The translations under genes and the position numbers were made by a program. DNA of 19,307 nt from Acetobacteraceae bacterium. Its GTDB lineage: Bacteria > Pseudomonadota > Alphaproteobacteria > Acetobacterales > Acetobacteraceae. Under the pieces are notes generated by a model that did no database searches, was not told the origin of the DNA, and was given only the letters and a program-made list of their open reading frames with translations. Positions 14,065 to 19,307 of the stretch are shown here, piece by piece (position 1 is the stretch's first letter; every line of letters starts with the position of its first letter). Location of the stretch: the NCBI GenBank assembly GCA_019237355.1, contig JAFAHH010000966.1:1-19307 (forward strand), read 5' to 3'.

Positions 14065-14835
14065 CTATCGCCAACCCCCATCCACGATCCAATTATGCGC
14101 GGTACACATCCGGCTGTCGTCGGCGGCGAGCCACAACACGAGCCGTGCCACATCCTCCGGCATCACCTTACCCGGGAGGCATTGCGTGCGCGCGAGCTCG
14201 GCCTCGGCGTCCGGCGTAAGCCACTTCTTCATCTGACGTTCGGTCATGATCCAGCCCGGTACCACGCAGTTCACGCGGATTCCGTGAGGGCCCAGATCGC
14301 TTGCCAGCCCACGCGTCAATCCCTCGATGCCCGCCTTCGACGTCGTATAGGCGGGCATCCCACCCTGGTGTAGGTGCCAGCTTATGGAGCCGAAATTGAT
14401 GATCGAGCCGCCACCCGCCCGGCGCATCATTGGCGCGATAGCCTGTGCCGCGAAGAATTGATGCCGTAAGTTTACCGCAAGCCGGTCTTCCCAGTATTCC
14501 GGCGTAACATCCTCAAGCCTGTGGCGCTCATCATGCGCAGCGTTGTTGACGAGCACCGTAAAAGACCCCACCGCCTTTTCGGCTGCGGCAATGGCCGCCT
14601 GCAGGGCGGCAATGTCGCGAATATCGCAACGAGCGTAGTGGGGTGCCGGATGCCCATCCTGCCGGATTCCGTCGACCAGCGACGCCGCCGCGTCATCCTC
14701 GATATCGACGAACGCAACCTTCGATTCCTGCTCGGCGAAATGCGCGACTAGACTCGCGCCGATGCCGGTTGCGCCGCCGGAGATGAACACCGGACGGTTA
14801 CGCAAGCTCGGGTAGCGAGCGAACTGATTAGCCAT
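14065..14835 (-). CDS. NAD-dependent D-xylose/L-arabinose 1-dehydrogenase-like SDR
   Basis: This classical short-chain dehydrogenase of 256 residues probably oxidises a pentose at C1 to its lactone. The cofactor loop is SGGATGIG (19-26), Asp44 after the second strand favours NAD over NADP, NNAA lies at 97-100, and Ser150, Tyr163 and Lys167 (YTTSK) form the active site. Several stretches match, from memory, Caulobacter XylB: VNLRH (121-125), INFGSISWHL (146-155), AQCL/TQCL (217-220), and the closing DDSRMCTAHNWIVDGGWR. That is better evidence for a sugar dehydrogenase than for a generic SDR. A ribosome site AAGGAG (14841-14846) overlaps the stop codon of the ABC ATPase gene, 10 bases upstream, so the two are one operon. 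The sugar (xylose, arabinose or another) is not decided. Confidence 0.85.
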   Translation of the reverse strand: MANQFARYPSLRNRPVFISGGATGIGASLVAHFAEQESKVAFVDIEDDAAASLVDGIRQDGHPAPHYARCDIRDIAALQAAIAAAEKAVGSFTVLVNNAAHDERHRLEDVTPEYWEDRLAVNLRHQFFAAQAIAPMMRRAGGGSIINFGSISWHLHQGGMPAYTTSKAGIEGLTRGLASDLGPHGIRVNCVVPGWIMTERQMKKWLTPDAEAELARTQCLPGKVMPEDVARLVLWLAADDSRMCTAHNWIVDGGWR

Positions 14836-14845
14836 GAGAGCTCCT

Positions 14846-15610
14846 TCAGGCCGCGCGCATGGCGCGGTACTCGCGGCGCACGATGTCCATCAGTTCCTGC
14901 ACCGAGGTGGCGGCGGATTCCTTCTCGTAGGTGATGCGCCCCCGCTGCATCAGAATGATCCGGTCAGCGATATCGAGCGTCTGGGCGTAGTTGTGCATGA
15001 TCATCGCAATCGCCAAATCGCCGCGCTGCTTCAGGCGCAGAATCAGGTCGATGATCGCGCCCGCTTCGCGCGCTCCCATCGCAGCCAACGGCTCGTCGAG
15101 CAGCAAAATGCGCGACGCACCGCCCACTGCTCGCGCAACCGCAATGGCTTGGCGCTGCCCCCCGGACAGTCGCTCCACCTCGAGATCGACTGAGGGGATA
15201 TTCACCCCGATCTCGCCCAGCCGCTCGATCGCGGCTTGGCGCATAGCCTCATTATTCAGAAGCCGAAACGGACCCTTATAGGTGATCTCGCGGTTCAGGA
15301 ACAGGTTGTGATAGATGCTCAACCCTCCCACAAGCGCCAGATCCTGGTAGACACACTCTATTCCGAGCTCGCGGGCATGATCGACGGAGCGCAGCGCTAC
15401 TTCCTGGCCGCCGATGATCAGCCGGCCAGATGTGGGCGGCTGGAAACCGGTGATAATCTTCATCAGCGTCGATTTGCCAGCGCCGTTATCACCCAGGATG
15501 CCCAGGATCTCGCCCTGACGCATGCTTATGCTCACGCCCTCGAGCGCCGTTACCTGGCCAAAGCGTTTGACGATGTTTTCGGCGCGCAGCGCCTCCGGGT
15601 GCCCACTCAT
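14846..15610 (-). CDS. CUT2-type sugar ABC importer ATP-binding protein
   Basis: This cytoplasmic ATPase drives sugar uptake through the neighbouring permease. It has 254 residues and a single nucleotide-binding domain: Walker A GDNGAGKST (40-48), Q-loop Gln89 in VYQDLAL, signature LSGGQ (148-152), Walker B ILLLDE (168-173) and switch His206. The order permease, ATPase, with a single-domain ATPase rather than the double-domain XylG/RbsA form, resembles the Frc-type (fructose/ribose/mannose) subgroup. Its ATG overlaps the permease TGA by four bases (ATGA), so translation is coupled. The frame is open far upstream, but only through the permease gene, so ATG 15610 is the sensible start. The transported sugar is inferred from the adjacent dehydrogenase. 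Confidence 0.93.
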   Translation of the reverse strand: MSGHPEALRAENIVKRFGQVTALEGVSISMRQGEILGILGDNGAGKSTLMKIITGFQPPTSGRLIIGGQEVALRSVDHARELGIECVYQDLALVGGLSIYHNLFLNREITYKGPFRLLNNEAMRQAAIERLGEIGVNIPSVDLEVERLSGGQRQAIAVARAVGGASRILLLDEPLAAMGAREAGAIIDLILRLKQRGDLAIAMIMHNYAQTLDIADRIILMQRGRITYEKESAATSVQELMDIVRREYRAMRAA

Positions 15611-16623
15611 GAGCGGCCCCCAAGCTGGCGCAGCCGCCCCAAATGGATATTGGAGAGCATGGTCACCAAAATGCCGGCGCCGATGATCAGGTCGAAGGTG
15701 AAGGCATTGATGCCCTCGAGCGTGAACCCGTCGCGCAGAACCCCCAAGACAATCGCGCCAACAAAGCCGCCCACAATGGTACCGGCGCCGCCGGCCAGCG
15801 CGGTGCCGCCAATGACAGCCGCGGCAACGGCCAGAAACATGATGTTGCTGCCGCCGGCGAGCGGGTCGGTCGAGCCGATACGGAAGGCTTCGAGGATGCC
15901 GGTGAACCCGCCGAGCACGCTCGTCAGAACGAAGTTTCCGGTCTTGATCCGATTGGTATTGATCCCAGCTTCGCTGGCCCCCAGTAGATTGCCGCCGGTC
16001 GCAACTGTATGCAGACCCCACCGGGTATGACGCAGGACGATGTGCATCACGATCACGATCGCAATTGCCCAGGCGATCTCGGCATAACCCTCGGCACCCA
16101 TGACCGCGGCAAATTCCGGGCTGCCCGGCGTCTCGACGGGGCTGCCGTGCGAGATTGTAAGCGTGAGGCCGTTGATCAGGTAGAACATCCCAAGCGTCGT
16201 GACGAACGAAGGGACGCCCAGCCGCACTGTTATCGTGCCGTTGATCAGCCCGATAACCCCGCTCGCGGCCAAAGCCAAAAGCAGGGCCAGCACGAGGGGG
16301 ATTCCGGCATCATGAGCGAAATACATGATAAACGGCGCAAGTGCGAATACCTGCCCGACCGAGAGATCGATCTCGCCACAAATGAGCAGCATAGTCTCGC
16401 CGCAAGCGATGATTGTCCATGCGGCGATCGTCTGCGACAAGGTTTGTAGGTTCGCATTGGTCAGGAAGTTGGAGTTGGTCACCTCGAAGTAAATGACGAG
16501 AACCACCGCAACGATGACGATGCTTGCCTCGCGCGTGCGCAGGAAGGCGTGAAACTGGTCCCATACCGCGCGACGCATAGAGCTTACGTCACGCGCGCGC
16601 AAAAGTCCCTGGTCGCCGCGCAT
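15607..16623 (-). CDS. CUT2-type sugar ABC importer permease
   Basis: This is the membrane-spanning subunit of the pentose-type ABC importer (RbsC/XylH/FrcC family), predicted to have 8 to 10 helices over 338 residues. Family signs are ETMLLICGEIDLSVG in the middle of the N-terminal half, then GLINGTITVRLGVPSFVTTLG, and in the C-terminal half a glycine-rich run (AAAVIGGTALAGGAGTIVGG) before the last helices. ATG 16623 lies seven bases after the stop of the binding-protein gene. A second ATG at 16579 would remove 15 residues and is also possible; neither has a clear ribosome site. The stop codon overlaps the ATPase start. Function in the operon is clear; the substrate is not. Confidence 0.92.
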   Translation of the reverse strand: MRGDQGLLRARDVSSMRRAVWDQFHAFLRTREASIVIVAVVLVIYFEVTNSNFLTNANLQTLSQTIAAWTIIACGETMLLICGEIDLSVGQVFALAPFIMYFAHDAGIPLVLALLLALAASGVIGLINGTITVRLGVPSFVTTLGMFYLINGLTLTISHGSPVETPGSPEFAAVMGAEGYAEIAWAIAIVIVMHIVLRHTRWGLHTVATGGNLLGASEAGINTNRIKTGNFVLTSVLGGFTGILEAFRIGSTDPLAGGSNIMFLAVAAAVIGGTALAGGAGTIVGGFVGAIVLGVLRDGFTLEGINAFTFDLIIGAGILVTMLSNIHLGRLRQLGGRS

Positions 16624-16630
16624 TGAGCGA

Positions 16631-17689
16631 TCAGCCAACGATTGGCCCAGAACGCTGCACAATCTGCCCCTGAGTCGAGTTGCCCTCGTAACGCGTCTTC
16701 GTGTCGAGATAGGGCTGCACGCTCTCCTTGGTGACGAATTTGAGGCCAGTATTGGTCTCCGCTGGTCCGACCAGCCCGCCTGATGCAAGGAAGGTAAACA
16801 TTTGCATCACCGTATAGAAACCCTGCACGTAGGGCTGCTGGTCGATGGTGAAGTCGAGATGGCCTTCCTTGATCATTTGTAGCGTGCGCGGCAGAAGGTC
16901 GTAGCCACCGGCATGTACGCCTTTCTTTGCTAAGCCAAACTGCCGCATCGTTTCGCCGACGCCCTGCGTGCTGCCCGCATCGACAGCGAACATGCCCTTC
17001 AGGTCCTGATGACCGAGATAGAACGCCTTGATGGCGTTGAGCTCCTCATTCACCGTCGGACCAGACGCAATCATCTGCACGTCGATCTTCTTACCCGACT
17101 GCGCGATCGCCGCCTTGGCCCCATCGAATCGCGGCTGGATATTGAGCTGGCCGGGGGTCGCGATGAAGATCGCGACCAACCCGGAATCGACCATGCCGGC
17201 GATCCGCTCGCCCATCCGGAACCCGGATTGGTAAAGATCCTGGCCGATATACGCGAGCCGCTTGTTGCCGCTCCCAGCCGGCGCGTCGGCATTATAGGCA
17301 AAGACGGGTATGCCGGCCGCGAGCGCACGCTCGGTGGGAGCATTGAAGGCTTTCGGGTCGACGATTGGCACCGCGATCGCATCGGCCTTGGCCGCCACTG
17401 CGGCGTTCATCGCGTTCACCATCTCACCCGCATCAGAAGTTTGCGACCCAGTCCACTGGTAATCGCAGCCAAGCAGCGCGCAGGCGTCCTGAATGCCATA
17501 CTGGGTGGGCACAAAAAACGGGTTGGTGGTCACATGGTTTACGAACACCAGCTTCCACCGCTTGTGATCGGGGAACGGCCCCTCGGCGGCGTGCGCCCGT
17601 TGTATCCCTCCGAGCATTGCCAGAGCCGAGCCGAGCGCGACCCCGCCCATTAATCCCCGCCGGGGTAGCCGATTCTCTTCCTGCACCAT
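16631..17689 (-). CDS. Periplasmic sugar-binding protein of CUT2 ABC importer
   Basis: This protein captures the sugar in the periplasm and delivers it to the permease (Peripla_BP_4 / RbsB-like fold). From ATG 17689 it has 352 residues. The signal peptide has a twin-arginine pair (LPRRGLMGG, 8-16), a hydrophobic stretch, and cleavage near AHA-AE at residue 34, so Tat export is possible but not certain. The mature part begins with KLVFVNHVTTNPFFVPTQYGIQDACALLG, typical of the family, and later has VPIVDPKAFNAPTERALAAGIPVFAYNAD and FAVDAGSTQGV. The upstream in-frame ATGs (to 17740) lack a ribosome site; AGGGAGGG lies just before 17689. It is the first gene of the operon that ends at the dehydrogenase. 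Confidence 0.92.
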   Translation of the reverse strand: MVQEENRLPRRGLMGGVALGSALAMLGGIQRAHAAEGPFPDHKRWKLVFVNHVTTNPFFVPTQYGIQDACALLGCDYQWTGSQTSDAGEMVNAMNAAVAAKADAIAVPIVDPKAFNAPTERALAAGIPVFAYNADAPAGSGNKRLAYIGQDLYQSGFRMGERIAGMVDSGLVAIFIATPGQLNIQPRFDGAKAAIAQSGKKIDVQMIASGPTVNEELNAIKAFYLGHQDLKGMFAVDAGSTQGVGETMRQFGLAKKGVHAGGYDLLPRTLQMIKEGHLDFTIDQQPYVQGFYTVMQMFTFLASGGLVGPAETNTGLKFVTKESVQPYLDTKTRYEGNSTQGQIVQRSGPIVG

Positions 17690-17692
17690 ATT

Positions 17693-17700
17693 CCCTCCCT
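17693..17700 (-). promoter_or_regulatory. Ribosome binding site of sugar-binding protein
   Basis: AGGGAGGG on the minus strand, three bases before the ATG at 17689, decides this start against ATGs further upstream. Confidence 0.8.
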
Positions 17701-17727
17701 GCATCGGGCGCCGCATTCGCACCAAGT

Positions 17728-17745
17728 AGCTAGAGTGCATTAGCT
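17728..17745. repeat. Fragment of the dispersed repeat family
   Basis: CTAGAGTGCATTAGCTTG (from 17730) resembles the left end of the CTAGAGTGCGATGGCTTG copy at 12331, but no right half follows. AGCTA and TAGCT at its edges form a small 5-bp stem. It lies between kup and the sugar operon. Confidence 0.4.
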
Positions 17746-17791
17746 TGCAGGCTCCGCCAAGAGTGCACCGGCCGCCTGAACGACCGGTTCG

Positions 17792-19307
17792 CTAAATCTC
17801 CACCTCCAGCCCAATCTCCACAACCTGTGCGGCGGGAACGCCAAAATAGGCGGCCGGCCAATCGGTGTTGAGGTGCATCGCAGCGAAAAGCTCTTTCCGC
17901 CAGCGTGACATCCCGGGAAGCTTGCCCGCGGGAATAACCGTCTCACGGCGGAAATAATATGTCAGGTCGCACACATCGATGTTGGCAAATTGGGGGCGCT
18001 GCAAAGCGAGCCGCAGTCCCTCGGTAACGTCGGGCGGTTCCATGAACCCGAACCGAAGAATGATCCGGCACATACCTTCAGCCATCGGCACGACCTCCAC
18101 CCGTTCTTCAGGCGGCACACGCGGCGCATCAGTCGTTACCGCCGAGACGACCAGCATACGTTCATGAAGAACGCGATTGTGTTTGAGGTGATGCGTTAGA
18201 ACGAGCGGAATGCCGCTCTTGGCGGCCGTGAACGTGACCGCCGTGCCAGGCACCCGAAAGGGTGGCCGGGTTCGGAGCTTCTCGAAAAATTCCGTCTCAG
18301 GTTCACGATGCTTCATGCGCGCTTCTCGAACGAGCATGGCGCCCCGCCGCCATGTCATCATCAGGAACGCGATCATGGCCGCCAGCAATAACGGGAACCA
18401 ACCGCCTTCGAGCAGCTTCGTGGCATTCGCCGCGAAAAATATGAAGTCCACAGCGAAAAACAATCCGTTGACCATCAACACAAGAAGCGGATTGTAGCCC
18501 CATTGGATTGCAACCAAAGCCGCCAGCACCGTGGTGATCACCATCAGGAGCGAAACGGCAATGCCGTACGCGCCGGCCAGCGCGTCCGAAGAGCCGAACA
18601 TAACCACCGCCCCGAGCGTGCCGAGGGCGAGCAGCCAGTTCACCAGCGGAATGTAAATCTGCCCGCGTTCGTGGCTGGCAGTGTGGGTGACTCGTGTGCG
18701 GGGAAGGAACCCGAGCTGGATCGCTTGCTGGGTTATTGAAAAGGCGCCAGAGATAATGGCTTGCGAGGCGATAATGGTTGCTAGGGTCGCAAATACCACG
18801 AGCGGGTAGTGAATCCAGCCCGGCGCCAAGCGATAGAATGGATTTTCACCCGCGCTCGGGTCGGAAAGCAGCAGCCCACCCTGGCCGAAATAGTTGAGCG
18901 CGAGGCTGGGTAGGACGACGGCGAACCAGCCGGCCCGAATAGGTCCACTGCCAAAGTGACCCATATCGGCATACATCGCTTCGTCGCCGGTCACGGCGAG
19001 GAATGCCGCCCCCAGCACGGCAAACCCAATTCCAGGTCCAGCCTGGATCAAAAAAGTTACAGCATAAAGGGGATTTATGGCGGCCAGTATATCGGGATGC
19101 ATAATAATGCCTCGCGCCCCGAGCGCAGCTATTGCCGCAAACCAGACCAGCATGACCGGGCCAAAAATCCTGCCCACGAACTCAGTCCCATGTCTTTGCA
19201 CTAGGAAGAGCCCTAAGAGAATGAGAACGGTGAGGGGCACGACCACGTGAGACAGTTGCGGCGCGTCGATCTTGAGGCCTTCAATCGCGCTCAGCACCGA
19301 AATGGCG
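17792..19307 (-). CDS. kup: Kup/Trk-type potassium uptake protein, N-terminus cut by window edge
   Basis: This is a low-affinity K+ transporter of the KUP/HAK/KT family, probably a K+/H+ symporter in the inner membrane. The frame is open to the right edge, so the beginning (roughly 120-130 of about 630 residues) is missing. About 504 residues are visible. Family motifs are GAAFLAVTGDEAMYADMGHFG, then LALNYFGQGGLLLSDPSAGENPFYRLAP, QAIISGAFSITQQAIQLGFLPR, and QIYIPLVNWLL. After the last helices comes the soluble C-terminal domain (FRVPGTAVTFTAAKSGIPLVLTHHLKHN and TYYFRRETVIP), which ends normally. It is transcribed in the same direction as the sugar operon, with about 100 bases between them. 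Confidence 0.95.
   Translation of the reverse strand, partial: AISVLSAIEGLKIDAPQLSHVVVPLTVLILLGLFLVQRHGTEFVGRIFGPVMLVWFAAIAALGARGIIMHPDILAAINPLYAVTFLIQAGPGIGFAVLGAAFLAVTGDEAMYADMGHFGSGPIRAGWFAVVLPSLALNYFGQGGLLLSDPSAGENPFYRLAPGWIHYPLVVFATLATIIASQAIISGAFSITQQAIQLGFLPRTRVTHTASHERGQIYIPLVNWLLALGTLGAVVMFGSSDALAGAYGIAVSLLMVITTVLAALVAIQWGYNPLLVLMVNGLFFAVDFIFFAANATKLLEGGWFPLLLAAMIAFLMMTWRRGAMLVREARMKHREPETEFFEKLRTRPPFRVPGTAVTFTAAKSGIPLVLTHHLKHNRVLHERMLVVSAVTTDAPRVPPEERVEVVPMAEGMCRIILRFGFMEPPDVTEGLRLALQRPQFANIDVCDLTYYFRRETVIPAGKLPGMSRWRKELFAAMHLNTDWPAAYFGVPAAQVVEIGLEVEI

Noticed and set aside
14846..16021. 391-residue version of the ABC ATPase
   Set aside because: The extra N-terminal part is the permease gene read in another frame; the ATG at 15610 gives a standard-length ATPase.

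Overview
The window is high-GC bacterial DNA with protein-coding genes on both strands. No tRNA, rRNA or CRISPR array was seen. The organism is most likely an alphaproteobacterium, probably Rhodospirillales/Acetobacteraceae. Three things suggest this: abundant intergenic palindromes built on a TAGAGCG(C/T/G)GATGGCTT core, a Caulobacter-type D-xylose dehydrogenase relative, and a glycine-zipper exported protein of a kind common in that group. This placement is inference from recognisable families; no database was searched.

Layout. (1) 3-1190, + strand: the C-terminal part of an MFS permease, followed by repeat-rich intergenic DNA. (2) 1682-2800, +: a stand-alone SAM-dependent carboxyl methyltransferase of the SABATH family, best known from plants. 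It converges on an amidase-signature hydrolase (3247-4740, -). (3) 5082-5983, +: a PEP-CTERM exported protein broken by a one-base frameshift at a G run. (4) 6125-9599, +: a CsaA-type tRNA-binding protein, xanthine phosphoribosyltransferase (gpt), acetyl-CoA carboxylase alpha subunit (accA) and a DHA2-type MFS exporter. (5) 9657-10832, -: two small exported low-complexity proteins, one glycine-zipper with Gly/Trp/Arg repeats and one Pro/Tyr-rich. (6) 11295-12254, -: a PIG-L-type deacetylase with an unusual C-terminal tail. (7) 12753-17689, -: a sugar cluster running substrate-binding protein, permease, ATPase, D-xylose/L-arabinose 1-dehydrogenase-like SDR, then a secreted aldose 1-epimerase. 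(8) 17792 to the right edge, -: a Kup potassium transporter lacking its N-terminus because the window ends.

Working together. The sugar cluster reads as one physiological unit. A periplasmic mutarotase equilibrates anomers, a CUT2-type ABC importer brings in a pentose, and an NAD-dependent dehydrogenase oxidises it at C1, as in the Weimberg/Dahms oxidative pentose routes. The downstream dehydratases are not in the window. The other genes look like independent housekeeping or accessory units.

The most distinctive non-coding feature is a family of palindromic repeats placed in most intergenic gaps. It includes two related elements, 122 and 85 bp long, that differ by a net 37 bases, and a 198-bp MITE-like element with 22-bp ends and three triloop hairpins. 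The genes most worth a second look are the bacterial SABATH methyltransferase and the frameshifted PEP-CTERM protein.
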